Source: Desulfofundulus kuznetsovii DSM 6115 (GTDB lineage Bacteria > Bacillota > Desulfotomaculia > Desulfotomaculales > Desulfovirgulaceae). From it: a stretch of DNA of 64,000 bases. The translations under genes and the position numbers were made by a program. Location of the stretch: positions 2,115,001 to 2,179,000 of the forward strand of contig NC_015573.1 of assembly GCF_000214705.1 (NCBI RefSeq). Reading direction: 5' to 3'. The notes beneath the pieces are model-generated. The model did not search any database, had not been told where the DNA came from, and worked only from the letters and a program-made list of their open reading frames with translations. This document shows, piece by piece, positions 1 to 8,980 of this stretch (its first letter is position 1; each line of letters opens with the position of its first letter).

Positions 1-28
1 TCACCGGACTTCCCCCTTTGAGCCGGCA

Positions 29-466
29 CTAAATTAAATTTTTCTCCTGCAGGTACTCCATGAGCAGCCTGGCTGTATTTCCGGTAATCTTCAGGCAGTA
101 GCGCAGGTGTTCCGGTGTATCAAAGGGATGGGGGTTTAAGGCCCGGCAACAGGTAGCCCCAAACTTTTCTTCAAAGCGGTCGTGGAAATCTTTGGCCAGC
201 CCGTAGGCCCGGTAGCGGTCCTGCCGGTGATCGGTACGCCCGCAAAGCAGGCCGAGAACCATGGTGGAAGCGGTCAGCGCCCCGCAGAGGCACCCCGCGT
301 GTCCCAACCCGCCTCCAAAACCGGTGGCCAGACGGACGAGATCCCGCTCCACCTCCGGGACCACCAGTTCCCGGAAAGTCAAAAAAATGGACTCGGCACA
401 GTTATAGCCCTCACGGAAGTAGTTCCCCGCCCTGTTCCTTGCTTCAAGGGCCAGATCCTCAGCCAT
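29..466 (-). CDS. C_GCAxxG_C_C family redox protein
   Basis: 145-residue protein with the spaced-cysteine pattern that names the C_GCAxxG_C_C family. YNCAES lies near residue 21, the GHAGCLCGALTA core near residue 55 is preceded by a glycine run (GFGGGLGHAG), and later cysteines occur at ATCC and RYC. Family members are small, cytoplasmic, probably redox- or metal-active proteins of anaerobes; no reaction is established. The ATG at 466 follows a GGAGTGGTGG ribosome binding site. It is divergent from the superoxide dismutase gene across an AT-rich 160-bp gap, so a shared role in oxidative or redox stress is possible but inferred only from position. Confidence 0.85.
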   Translation of the reverse strand: MAEDLALEARNRAGNYFREGYNCAESIFLTFRELVVPEVERDLVRLATGFGGGLGHAGCLCGALTASTMVLGLLCGRTDHRQDRYRAYGLAKDFHDRFEEKFGATCCRALNPHPFDTPEHLRYCLKITGNTARLLMEYLQEKNLI

Positions 467-630
467 TTTCCACCACTCCGTTCTGATTAATTACATTGTT
501 GGTTTATTTCTCTAAACATTCTCTTATTCCTTTCTAAGCTGATTAAGAAGTTATTAACAATACTAGCAAGGAAACATCTGGAAAGGGAAACTCATATAAT
601 AACAAGAAATTTACGGGAGGGGATTTCCAC

Positions 631-1263
631 ATGGATGGCCAGATTACCGGGCGCTACGCCAGTGGAGCGTTCACCCCGGTTAGAGCCAAGCCGCTGCCTC
701 CGGAGTTACTGCGCTTAAGGGGCATTTCCGCCCGGACCATTCAGGAGCACTACAAACTTTATGAGGGTTATGTTAACAAAACCAACGAAATTCGTAACCG
801 CCTGCGTACAGTAGACCGTGCGTCGGCCAACTCCACCTACAGCCCCCTGCGGGAACTGAAGGTGGAAGAGAGCTACGCCACAAACGGTGTAAAGCTGCAC
901 GAGCTATATTTCGGCAACCTGGGAGGACCGGGAGGCCGGCCCACAGGCGCCCTTTATGAGGCTATTGTTTTCAGTTACGGCTCTTATGAGTTTTGGGAAA
1001 ACGATTTTAAAGCTTCGGGGCTGGCCTCACGGGGATGGGTGATCCTGTCCTACGACCAGGACGACGGCTTTTTACACAGCTACTCGGCCGACGCCCATAA
1101 TGTGGGGATTTTTGTCCGCATGCAGCCCATCCTCGTCCTGGATGTATATGAACATGCGTACTACATTGATTACGGCACCGACCGCCGGAGCTATATTGAA
1201 GCCTTCTTCCAGAACATAAACTGGGCCGTGGCCAGCGCCCGCTTTCATGCCCTGATCCGTTAA
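631..1263 (+). CDS. sodA: Fe/Mn-type superoxide dismutase
   Basis: 210 residues with the Fe/Mn SOD fold. A helical hairpin carries a first metal histidine in EHYKLYEGYVNK, a second in VKLHELYFGNLGGPGG (the usual NHxxxW is replaced by HELYFGN), and the C-terminal pair is in VLDVYEHAYYIDYG (the DxxxHxYxxxY signature). It should disproportionate superoxide in the cytoplasm. The N-terminal half is less typical than the C-terminal half, so metal choice and activity are uncertain. The ATG follows an excellent ACGGGAGGGG ribosome binding site, and a TATAAT box lies at 595-600, about 30 bp upstream of the ATG, without a good -35. A single SOD next to complex I in an anaerobe suggests oxygen defence. 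Confidence 0.85.
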   Translation: MDGQITGRYASGAFTPVRAKPLPPELLRLRGISARTIQEHYKLYEGYVNKTNEIRNRLRTVDRASANSTYSPLRELKVEESYATNGVKLHELYFGNLGGPGGRPTGALYEAIVFSYGSYEFWENDFKASGLASRGWVILSYDQDDGFLHSYSADAHNVGIFVRMQPILVLDVYEHAYYIDYGTDRRSYIEAFFQNINWAVASARFHALIR

Positions 1264-1318
1264 AGCGCTCAGGCACGGCTTGTCTACGCTTGCTCCTGTA
1301 CTCCACGCCGGCACAAGG

Positions 1319-1617
1319 TACTGTCGCAAAACCAGAAACGAAACGGGCGGCGGTCGTCCCTTAAGGAGCGACATTGCGGAGGGCCGGATACGAAACACGG
1401 CGCTGCCGAGGTTAGCGAACCGGCAGCGCGAATCGCGCTGGTAACAGTATCGATAGAACGATTGAGCTACTTATGCTGTAACTATCCATAAGGAGAAGAG
1501 ACTTCCGGCGCATATGCAGCGCTGCCAGGTTCGCTCCGAGGCAAGCCGATGTTTCGTCCGGCCCGTAGCACGGAGCGACGGGGGACGACCGCCGTCCCGG
1601 GTAGTTATGCGACAGTA
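1319..1617. repeat. 300-bp fold-back (MITE-like) element
   Basis: The ends are perfect 10-bp inverted repeats, TACTGTCGCA at 1319-1328 and TGCGACAGTA at 1608-1617. Inside, the arms keep pairing in blocks over about 100 nt: GGCGGTCGTCCC, GGGCCGGA-ACGAAACA, and GCGAACC-GGCAGCGC each recur as reverse complements. The roughly 80-bp centre is unpaired. There is no coding capacity and no obvious target duplication beyond the terminal TA. It lies between the convergent sod and nuoN genes. It resembles a non-autonomous fold-back or MITE element; the parent transposon is not in this window. Confidence 0.7.
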
Positions 1618-1634
1618 TCTATATTAAAAACAGT

Positions 1635-1662
1635 TAAAAAGCGGGGCGTTGAAACCCCGCTT
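1635..1662 (-). terminator. Intrinsic terminator of the nuo operon
   Basis: Read on the minus strand, AAGCGGGG and CCCCGCTT form an 8-bp GC-rich stem with an 8-nt loop, followed directly by a T run. It starts 30 bp after the nuoN stop codon, the expected place for the end of the nuo transcript. Confidence 0.85.
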
Positions 1663-1691
1663 CCGGTTTGTTGTGTACCTGCGGTCTATTC

Positions 1692-3116
1692 CTAAGGGAG
1701 GAAGAAGGAATGAGCCGCCGTGTTGACCACTTCTGACAGCGGTCCGGGATAAATGCCCAGCACCAGGGTGGCCACCATGGCGATGATCAGGGTCAGGGCC
1801 ACCGGGCCGCTCAAAGAAATGGGCGTATGATCAACCGGTTCGTCCCGGTACATGACCAGGGCCACCCGCAGGTAGTAGTAGACCGACACCATGCTCATGA
1901 TCAGGCCGATGAAGGCCAGCCACAGGTAATTGTCCACAATGGTCTTGAAGAGATAGAATTTGCCCACAAAGCCCGCCAGGGGCGGAATGCCGGCCATGGA
2001 GAGCATGGAGATGACCATTACCGCGGCCATCAAGGGGGAGCGCTGGCTCAAACCCGCATAATCCTTGATTTCATCACTGCCGGTTACATTGTAGAAATAG
2101 GCGGCCACGGTAAAGGCGCCGATGGTGGCAAAGACATACAGGAAAGCGTAGAACATTACGCCTTTAATCCCGGCTTCACTGGCGGTGACCAGACCGACCA
2201 GGATGTAGCCCGCCTGGGCGATACTGGAGTAGGCCAGCAGGCGCTTGATGTTGGTCTGGGGAATGGCCACCAGGTTGCCCACAATGATGGTGACGGCGGA
2301 AAGAATGGCCACCAGCATGGTCCAGTGGGCCCAGAGCCCCGGCAGGGCCGCTACAAACACCCGCAGCAGGATGGCAAAGGAGGCTGCCTTGGAGCCTACG
2401 GCCAGGAAGGAGGTCACCGGTGTGGGTGCCCCTTCGTACACGTCCGGTGTCCACATATGGAAGGGCACGGCGGAAATCTTGAAACCCAGGCCCGCCACCA
2501 GCATGGCCACGCCCAGGATCAGAGCGGGCACGGGCTCTGTGGTTACCGCCTGACCCACTTCGGAGATGACCACCGACCCGGTCACACCGTAAACCAGGCT
2601 CAGGCCGTACAGCAGCACCGCCGAGGACATTCCCGCCAGGAGGATGTATTTAATCCCGGCCTCCACCGACTTGGTTTCGGTACGGCGGAAGCACACCAGC
2701 ACGATAAAGGCAATGGTCATGAGCTCCAACCCCAGGTAGAGGGTCATGAAGTCTCCGGCCGAAGCCAGCACCATCATCCCCAGGGTGGCAAACAGCATCA
2801 TGCTGTAATACTCGCTTTGATCGCCCATCTCGTCAACGTAGCGCATACAGCCCAGGGTGACCAGAAAGGCCGCCGTGAGGAAGGTTATCTTGAAGAAGAT
2901 GGCATACCGGTCAACGATAAAGATGCCTTCATAAAGGGAACCCTGATTGTTCCACCCGGCGATGGTCAACCCCAGCACTCCCAGCAGCCCCAGGGCCGTA
3001 ACCCAGCCCAGGCCGTGACGGGAGCCTTTGGGAACGAGCAACCCCAGGATCAGTACACCAAGGCCCAGGATGGCCATGGCAATCTCAGGCGCCAACAACG
3101 AGAGATCCACATTCAT
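1692..3116 (-). CDS. nuoN: NADH-quinone oxidoreductase subunit N
   Basis: 474 residues and almost entirely transmembrane, with the antiporter-like proton channel domain of complex I. Seen are the TM5 glutamate region (FMTLYLGLELMT near residue 125) and the conserved KISAVPFHMWTPDVYEG segment near residue 215, followed by the TM7/TM8 lysine region. Length matches NuoN. It is the last gene of the eleven-gene operon; the nuoM stop lies directly before its start. It pumps protons in the membrane arm and is coupled to quinone reduction by NuoBCDI. A terminator follows. Confidence 0.95.
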   Translation of the reverse strand: MNVDLSLLAPEIAMAILGLGVLILGLLVPKGSRHGLGWVTALGLLGVLGLTIAGWNNQGSLYEGIFIVDRYAIFFKITFLTAAFLVTLGCMRYVDEMGDQSEYYSMMLFATLGMMVLASAGDFMTLYLGLELMTIAFIVLVCFRRTETKSVEAGIKYILLAGMSSAVLLYGLSLVYGVTGSVVISEVGQAVTTEPVPALILGVAMLVAGLGFKISAVPFHMWTPDVYEGAPTPVTSFLAVGSKAASFAILLRVFVAALPGLWAHWTMLVAILSAVTIIVGNLVAIPQTNIKRLLAYSSIAQAGYILVGLVTASEAGIKGVMFYAFLYVFATIGAFTVAAYFYNVTGSDEIKDYAGLSQRSPLMAAVMVISMLSMAGIPPLAGFVGKFYLFKTIVDNYLWLAFIGLIMSMVSVYYYLRVALVMYRDEPVDHTPISLSGPVALTLIIAMVATLVLGIYPGPLSEVVNTAAHSFFLP

Positions 3117-4634
3117 CTAAAAACTCCCCCCTAACTGAAGCGCACCGCTAATCTCGGCCATCAGGGGCACGATGCCGCTATTGACCATGTCGAAGAGCAG
3201 GAAGGGGAGAAGACCGCCCACCACCAGAACGGTACCCAGTACGGCCAGGGGCACCAGCTCGGGACCCCGGATGTCCTTCAGAGAGTCATACTCAGGACGG
3301 GGCGGCCCAAAAAGGGTGTTGGCACCGGCCCGCAGGGCATAAAGGGCGGTGATGATAATCCCGGCAATGGCCACCACGGCCAGGCCCCCGTAAACCTTGA
3401 AGGAGGCCACAAAGATGGTAAACTCGGGTATAAAGCTCACCAGGCCGGGCAGACCCAGGGAAGCCATGGCCGCCAGCATGAAGGCCACGGCCAGGCGGGG
3501 TGTCTGCCGGGCCAATCCGCCCAGATCGGGAATCCAGCGGGTATGGGTCTTTTCGTAAATGAAGCCGATGGTGGAGAAGAACAGTGCCGCCATGATACCG
3601 TGGGCAAACATGTTGGCCACGGCGCCGTTTAAGCCGACGACGTTCAGGGAAGCCACGGCCAGGAGCACATAACCCATGTGGCTCACGCTGGAGTAACCGA
3701 CGATATACTTGAGGTCTTTCTGGGCCAGGGCCGCCATAGCCGCATAAGCCACGCCACATACACCGAGCACGGCAATCACCGGTGCCCAGAATTTAGCGCC
3801 CACCGGCAGGACATAAAGGGCGATGCGAATTAAACCGTAACCACCGATCTTTTTCAGCACCCCGGCGTGAATCATACTCACCGCCGTGGGAGCGCCGGCG
3901 TAACCGTCGGGCGACCAGGAGTGGAAGGGCCACATGGAGAGAAGCGAACCAAAGCCAAAAAGCATCAGGGCAAAGAGCCATTTCTGGTCGAAATCGCTCA
4001 ACCCCTGGGCGGCCCGGGCCAGGCCCGTGAAGCTCATATCGGGCACGCCGGAAATGGCCGCAGTCTTCATAAACAGGGCGATCACGCCTACCAGCAGGAA
4101 GGCTGAACCAATCAAAAGGTAGATGGTCAGCTTCATACCGGCGTATTCCTTGGTTACCCGCTTGGTGCTACCCCAGATGATCACCAGGATGTAGATGGGA
4201 ATGACCACCACTTCGTAGAAGAGCAGGAAGATAAACAGGTCCTGGGCCACAAAGGTGCCCATCACACCGGTGATCAAGAGACACAGCAGGATGAAGAAAT
4301 CCCGCGGACGGTGGTCGACATTCCAGGAGGCAAAAACCGCCGAAAAACCAATCAGGTTGGTCAGCAACAGCATGGGCAGGCTGATACCGTCCACGCCCAG
4401 GAAGAAGGTGACACCCAGATCCTTAATCCAGGGCACCTGCTGCACAAACTGCAAACCGCCCAGGGATTGGTCGTAGGCAAAGTACACGTACAGGGACAGG
4501 GCCATGGAAATGAAGGTTCCCGTGGCCGCGATACACTTGATGAGCATGTGCTCCTCCCGGGGAATAAAGGCCATGATCACCGCTGCCACCACGGGAGCAA
4601 GCAGGATGGTTAGTAAAACGGGGAAGCCTTCCAT
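3117..4634 (-). CDS. nuoM: NADH-quinone oxidoreductase subunit M
   Basis: 505-residue polytopic membrane protein of the Mrp-antiporter-like family. FLLFYEVVVIPIYILV near residue 135 carries the conserved glutamate, and SMWPFHSWSPDGYAGAP near residue 230 is the NuoM signature, followed by the HMGYVLL region around residue 320. It abuts nuoL and nuoN with no gap, so the three antiporter-like subunits are translated in tandem. Proton translocation in the membrane arm of complex I is known for the family. Confidence 0.95.
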   Translation of the reverse strand: MEGFPVLLTILLAPVVAAVIMAFIPREEHMLIKCIAATGTFISMALSLYVYFAYDQSLGGLQFVQQVPWIKDLGVTFFLGVDGISLPMLLLTNLIGFSAVFASWNVDHRPRDFFILLCLLITGVMGTFVAQDLFIFLLFYEVVVIPIYILVIIWGSTKRVTKEYAGMKLTIYLLIGSAFLLVGVIALFMKTAAISGVPDMSFTGLARAAQGLSDFDQKWLFALMLFGFGSLLSMWPFHSWSPDGYAGAPTAVSMIHAGVLKKIGGYGLIRIALYVLPVGAKFWAPVIAVLGVCGVAYAAMAALAQKDLKYIVGYSSVSHMGYVLLAVASLNVVGLNGAVANMFAHGIMAALFFSTIGFIYEKTHTRWIPDLGGLARQTPRLAVAFMLAAMASLGLPGLVSFIPEFTIFVASFKVYGGLAVVAIAGIIITALYALRAGANTLFGPPRPEYDSLKDIRGPELVPLAVLGTVLVVGGLLPFLLFDMVNSGIVPLMAEISGALQLGGSF

Positions 4635-6566
4635 TTACTTCACACCCCCCACAATCAGGCTGGCAGCCGAAGGACCGGTAAAGGCCAGGAGAACGACCAC
4701 GGCCAGCACACCCAGGAAAAACACCAGGGCGTAGTTCTGGAGCCGGCCGGTGTTGGTCACCCGCAGGCCTTCGCCAAACAGGCAGGTCAGGGCGCCCAGG
4801 CCGTTGACGATAACACCGTCCACCACATAGATGTCGAACAGGTAGAACAGTTTGGCCGCACCATCAATGATGGTATGGTTGAACCAGAGGTAGATTTCAT
4901 CAATATAGTACTTGTTGTACAGGATGGTGTAGATGTGCTTGTAACGTTCGGCCAGTTCCTTTGCCCTGGCTTTGGTCTTATCCGCACAGTAGAGCTGGTA
5001 GGCCAGGTAAATGCCGGCTGCGGCCAGCACGATGGAGCCGATCATGACCCAGTAGTTGGGCTCTACGTGGTGAGGATGACCAAAGAAGATCCACTCGCCC
5101 CAGTAGGGCGCCCAGGGAGTCCCCACCAGGCCGCCAACGGCAGATAAAATAGCCAGGCCGATCAAGGGCAGGGTCATTACCGGAGGAGATTCGTGCGGGT
5201 GGTTCTCCGGATTCTCGTCGCCAAAGAAGGTCAGGAAGATCAGCCGCCACATGTAAAAGGCGGTCAGGAAAGCGGTAAAGGCAGCCATGACAAAGAGGAC
5301 ATAATGCCCGCTCTCCAGGGTCACGGCCAGGATTTCGTCCTTGCTCCAGAACCCGGCAAAGGGGGGAATACCGGCTATGGCCAGGCCACCAATGACAAAA
5401 GTCCAGCCGGTAATGGGCATTTTCTTGATCAGGCCGCCCATCTCCCACACGTCCGCCTTGTGGTGCAGGGCATGCAGCACGCTGCCGGCGCCCAGGAACA
5501 TGAGGGCTTTAAAGAAGGCATGGGTCCACATGTGGAACAGACTGGCCGTCATGCTGCCCACCCCCAGGGCCAGCATCATATAACCAATCTGGCTGACCGT
5601 GGAGTAGGCCAGAATGCGCTTGATTTCCCGCTGGGTGACGGCAATGGTGGCGGCAAACAGGGCCGTGAAACCACCGGTGATGGCCACCAGTTCCATGGCA
5701 TTGGGCACTTCGTGGAAGAGGAACATGGTCCGGGCCACCAGGTAGACACCAGCCACCACCATGGTAGCGGCGTGGATCAGGGCGCTGACCGGGGTGGGAC
5801 CTTCCATGGCATCCGGCAACCACACGTGCAGGGGGAACTGGCCCGACTTACCGATGGGCCCGATAAACACCAGCACGGCAATGAGGCTTAACACGCCGAA
5901 AGTGGTATATTGCTCGAAGTGGGCAATTTTTTCGGAAAGCTCCACCAGGTTCAAAGTGCCAAAGACAATTTGCAGCGACAAAAGCCCGAGCAATAAACCG
6001 AAGTCGGCAACACGACAGGTGATAAAGGCTTTCTTTGCCGCCTCCCGGGCGGAAATCTTGTGGCTGTAAAACCCGATCAACAGGTAGGAACACAGACCGA
6101 CCAGCTCCCACGCCACAAACATCTCCAGCAGGTTGCTGGAAATGGCCAGCAGGAGCATGGAGGCAGCAAACAGGGAAACATAGGAGAAGAACACCGAAAA
6201 GCCGGGATCGCCTTTCATGTAACCGATGGCGTAGATAAAGATCAGGGACGCCACCATGGAGACCATGAAAATCATCATGGCCGATACGGGATCAAGCTGC
6301 ACCCCTACGTCTATCTGCAGGCCGGGCATGGAAAACCACCGCACGGCGTAGACCAGGGGTTCTTCCTTAAATGCCGGATTGGTAAACACGCCGTATGCTG
6401 CCAGGGCCGAAACGATAAAGGAACCCACTATTCCGGCCACGGCCACCAGGGCGCTGAGCATGGGCCAGGGCCTGGTCAAAAAGACGATGGCTAAAAAGGC
6501 CAGAGCAGGCAGCAGGGGCACCAGCCAGGCGTGGTGCATCGCAAATTCAACCATCTCGTTGGACAC
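4635..6566 (-). CDS. nuoL: NADH-quinone oxidoreductase subunit L
   Basis: 643 residues, as expected for the largest, distal membrane-arm subunit. The N-terminal antiporter domain contains LEMFVAWELVGLCSYLLIGF (essential glutamate) and GKSGQFPLHVWLPDAMEGPT. A long C-terminal part contains the amphipathic lateral helix region (ILYNKYYIDEIY, typical of NuoL) and a final transmembrane segment. It stands between nuoK (9-bp gap) and nuoM (abutting). It is the terminal proton pump of complex I. Confidence 0.95.
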   Translation of the reverse strand: MSNEMVEFAMHHAWLVPLLPALAFLAIVFLTRPWPMLSALVAVAGIVGSFIVSALAAYGVFTNPAFKEEPLVYAVRWFSMPGLQIDVGVQLDPVSAMMIFMVSMVASLIFIYAIGYMKGDPGFSVFFSYVSLFAASMLLLAISSNLLEMFVAWELVGLCSYLLIGFYSHKISAREAAKKAFITCRVADFGLLLGLLSLQIVFGTLNLVELSEKIAHFEQYTTFGVLSLIAVLVFIGPIGKSGQFPLHVWLPDAMEGPTPVSALIHAATMVVAGVYLVARTMFLFHEVPNAMELVAITGGFTALFAATIAVTQREIKRILAYSTVSQIGYMMLALGVGSMTASLFHMWTHAFFKALMFLGAGSVLHALHHKADVWEMGGLIKKMPITGWTFVIGGLAIAGIPPFAGFWSKDEILAVTLESGHYVLFVMAAFTAFLTAFYMWRLIFLTFFGDENPENHPHESPPVMTLPLIGLAILSAVGGLVGTPWAPYWGEWIFFGHPHHVEPNYWVMIGSIVLAAAGIYLAYQLYCADKTKARAKELAERYKHIYTILYNKYYIDEIYLWFNHTIIDGAAKLFYLFDIYVVDGVIVNGLGALTCLFGEGLRVTNTGRLQNYALVFFLGVLAVVVLLAFTGPSAASLIVGGVK

Positions 6567-6575
6567 CCACCTTTC

Positions 6576-6893
6576 CTACCACTTAAGCCAGTCAAAGTCA
6601 TCCAGGTTAACCGATACCCTGTTGCGGTAGATGGCAATGATGATGGCCAACCCAACCCCCACTTCGGCAGCGGCCACCGTGATTACGAAAATGGCAAAGA
6701 GCTGACCCATGAAAAGGGTGGGGGTTATATACTTGCTGATGGCCACCAGGTTAATGTTCACGGCATTGAGCATCAACTCAATACAGATGAGCACTGCGAT
6801 GGCATTCCTTTTGGCCAGCACGCCAAAGAGACCGATACCAAAAAGCAGCGCCGATAGCACCATATAGTGGGTGAGGCTAATCGTTGTGAACAT
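6576..6893 (-). CDS. nuoK: NADH-quinone oxidoreductase subunit K
   Basis: 105 residues with three transmembrane helices. The conserved membrane glutamates are visible in IELMLNAVNIN and AAAEVGVGLAI, which belong to the hydrophilic axis that carries the coupling signal. Its start overlaps the end of nuoJ by 17 bp, a common arrangement that suggests translational coupling. Length and order (J-K-L) are standard. Confidence 0.95.
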   Translation of the reverse strand: MFTTISLTHYMVLSALLFGIGLFGVLAKRNAIAVLICIELMLNAVNINLVAISKYITPTLFMGQLFAIFVITVAAAEVGVGLAIIIAIYRNRVSVNLDDFDWLKW

Positions 6894-7395
6894 CGGCTTT
6901 TACCTCCTTGGCCAGGAAAATGGCTCCCACCAGGGCCACCAGCAGGAGAATGGCAGCTACTTCAAAGGGAATGACGTACTTGCTCAGCATAATTTCGGCT
7001 ATGCTTTCCACGGTTTTTTCCGGCACGGCCGCAGCCGGGCTCGCCCAGGGAGTGGTTGCGGCAAGATAACCGCAAACGACCAGCACCAGGGCCACCACCC
7101 CTGCCGCAGCTTTGGTCTGGTTGTTAAACAGGTTGGTGCTCCCCATGTCGCCGCGCTGGATGAGCATGATACCGAAGACCACCATGATACACACCGCACC
7201 GGCATACACCAGTACCTGCACCGCGGCCAGAAAATCGGCGTCCAGGGTCAGGAACAGACCGGCCATGGCCACAAAACACACCGCCAGCCAGAGCACCGAG
7301 TGCACGATGTTCCTGAGCACGACCACCAGGAGAGCCGATCCCAGGATGGTGGCGGCCAGCAGGTAGAAAGCGGCAGTCATCCAAATGCCTTCCAT
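6877..7395 (-). CDS. nuoJ: NADH-quinone oxidoreductase subunit J
   Basis: 172-residue membrane protein with about five helices. It has the characteristic VQVLVYAGAVCIMVVFGIML segment near residue 60, which includes the flexible third helix implicated in coupling. The ATG at 7395 lies 5 bp after the nuoI stop. Genes C to I show that this is the membrane arm of a minimal complex I, not an Mrp antiporter or an energy-converting hydrogenase. Confidence 0.94.
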   Translation of the reverse strand: MEGIWMTAAFYLLAATILGSALLVVVLRNIVHSVLWLAVCFVAMAGLFLTLDADFLAAVQVLVYAGAVCIMVVFGIMLIQRGDMGSTNLFNNQTKAAAGVVALVLVVCGYLAATTPWASPAAAVPEKTVESIAEIMLSKYVIPFEVAAILLLVALVGAIFLAKEVKADVHND

Positions 7396-7400
7396 ATAAA

Positions 7401-7898
7401 TTAACCCTCCTCGCCAGGAGCCTTGCCGGCGGCCACTTCTGCCCTGGCGGTCTTGGCCCGGGCCCCCGCCGGACGTTCGGCAGCGGCTTCCGCCGGCTCC
7501 TCCTCGGGTAAAGCTTCGGGAGCAGGACGATCTACCAGCACCAGGCGCACCTTGTCCCGGAAGAACTGGTTCATGTTGATTACATGGCTGAACTTAAGAG
7601 CGTCTTTATTGCATGACTCCACACACAACCCGCAGAACAGGCAATATTCGATACGCATGACATATTTGGTCAGGTACTGCTTTTTGCCCACCTTCTCCCT
7701 GGTAATCTGAATTACCTTATTGGGACAGGCGTTGGCACACAGGCCGCAGGCAATGCACTTATCCACATCCAGTTCAAAGCGACCGTGATAACGTTCAGGC
7801 AGGGGAACCTTTTCCTCTGGATATTGTACGGTAACCTTCCTGGTAAACAGTTCCTTCCAGGTGATGGCCAGGCCCTTTAATAGACCTTGTCCGAACAT
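7401..7898 (-). CDS. nuoI: NADH-quinone oxidoreductase subunit I (2x[4Fe-4S])
   Basis: 165 residues with two ferredoxin motifs, CIACGLCANACP near residue 48 and CLFCGLCVESC near residue 87, which bind clusters N6a and N6b. These pass electrons to N2 in NuoB. The tail after residue 125 is an Ala/Glu/Pro-rich, low-complexity extension not needed for the fold. With no nuoEFG in the operon, NuoI is the likely electron entry point, perhaps from reduced ferredoxin; that step is inference. Confidence 0.94.
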   Translation of the reverse strand: MFGQGLLKGLAITWKELFTRKVTVQYPEEKVPLPERYHGRFELDVDKCIACGLCANACPNKVIQITREKVGKKQYLTKYVMRIEYCLFCGLCVESCNKDALKFSHVINMNQFFRDKVRLVLVDRPAPEALPEEEPAEAAAERPAGARAKTARAEVAAGKAPGEEG

Positions 7899-7902
7899 TC
7901 AA

Positions 7903-8955
7903 TCACCACCCTATCGCCCGGTAGATGTACATGCCCACACCGGTAACAAATATGTTGGCCAGGGAAAGCGGCACCAGCACTTTCCATCCAAAGCCCATTA
8001 ACTGGTCAACCCGGATACGGGGGTAAGTCCAGCGGATCCACATGAAGATGAAGATCATGGCGTAGACCTTGATAAAGAACCAGAACCAGGAAGGCAGGAA
8101 GGTCCACCCGAAGGGAGCCAGCCAGCCGCCCAGGAACATGATGGTGCACATGCAGGAAATGACCATCATGCTGCCGTATTCCGCCAGCATGTACATGGCA
8201 TAGCCCATGCCGCTGTACTCGGTGTAGGGGCCGGCAATAATCTCCGACTCGCCTTCTACCAGGTCAAAGGGGGTACGGTTGACCTCGGATACCCCGGCAA
8301 TGAAGTAAATCAGGAAGGCCAGGGGCTGCGCAAAAATAAACCACGTGCTGCGCTGGGCATTGACAATCTCGGTGATGCTCAGGGTACCGGTGAGCATGAT
8401 TACTCCCAGCAGGGAAAGCACCAGGGGCAACTCGTAACTGACCATCTGGGCCACCACCCGCATGCCGCCCACCAGGGAGTATTTGTTGTTGGAGGACCAG
8501 CCGCCCATCCAGAAGATGATGGTGGAAAGGGAAGCAACGGCCAGCACGTAAAAAACGCCGATATTCAGGTCAATGGGGGCCATGCCCTCTCCCCAGGGGA
8601 TGACCGCGAAGGCCATCATCGGGGGAACAAACACAAGGACGGGAGCGGCCAGATAAACGACCTTATCCACCCGCCGCGGGATAATAATTTCCTTGGCCAG
8701 AAGTTTCACCACGTCTGCTACAGTCTGGAGCAGGCCCTTGGGACCAACCCGGTTGGGTCCGATCCGGCACTGGATATAAGCGGCGACCTTCCGCTCCATG
8801 TACACCAGCCAGACGACGTTGAGGGAAACAAATATAATAACTGCCAGTAGCTTAACGACCATGACGATAAATTCACTGGCCAAGGGAGGCACACCGGCAC
8901 CGGCCAGATAGGTTCGCAGGCCCGCGGCAATACCGGTAAAAATATTTTCACCCAT
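7903..8955 (-). CDS. nuoH: NADH-quinone oxidoreductase subunit H
   Basis: 350 residues with eight or so transmembrane helices. Family motifs visible are [21 protein letters not shown] near residue 54 (quinone-site loop) and [16 protein letters not shown] near residue 213. This subunit forms the quinone chamber with NuoB and NuoD and links it to the membrane arm. It stands between nuoD and nuoI as in other Firmicutes and cyanobacteria-type 11-gene operons. Confidence 0.95.
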   Translation of the reverse strand: MGENIFTGIAAGLRTYLAGAGVPPLASEFIVMVVKLLAVIIFVSLNVVWLVYMERKVAAYIQCRIGPNRVGPKGLLQTVADVVKLLAKEIIIPRRVDKVVYLAAPVLVFVPPMMAFAVIPWGEGMAPIDLNIGVFYVLAVASLSTIIFWMGGWSSNNKYSLVGGMRVVAQMVSYELPLVLSLLGVIMLTGTLSITEIVNAQRSTWFIFAQPLAFLIYFIAGVSEVNRTPFDLVEGESEIIAGPYTEYSGMGYAMYMLAEYGSMMVISCMCTIMFLGGWLAPFGWTFLPSWFWFFIKVYAMIFIFMWIRWTYPRIRVDQLMGFGWKVLVPLSLANIFVTGVGMYIYRAIGW

Positions 8956-8980
8956 GCCTCTTCTCCCCTAACTCCATTTT

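Noticed and set aside
1264-1318. Protein-coding remnant between sod and the fold-back element
   Set aside because: Short GC-rich sequence without a start, ribosome binding site or recognisable motif.
1827-3134. 435-codon open frame antisense to nuoN
   Set aside because: It is His/Gln/Gly-rich low-complexity translation of the complementary strand of a clear membrane protein gene and has no domain; an effect of GC-rich codon use.
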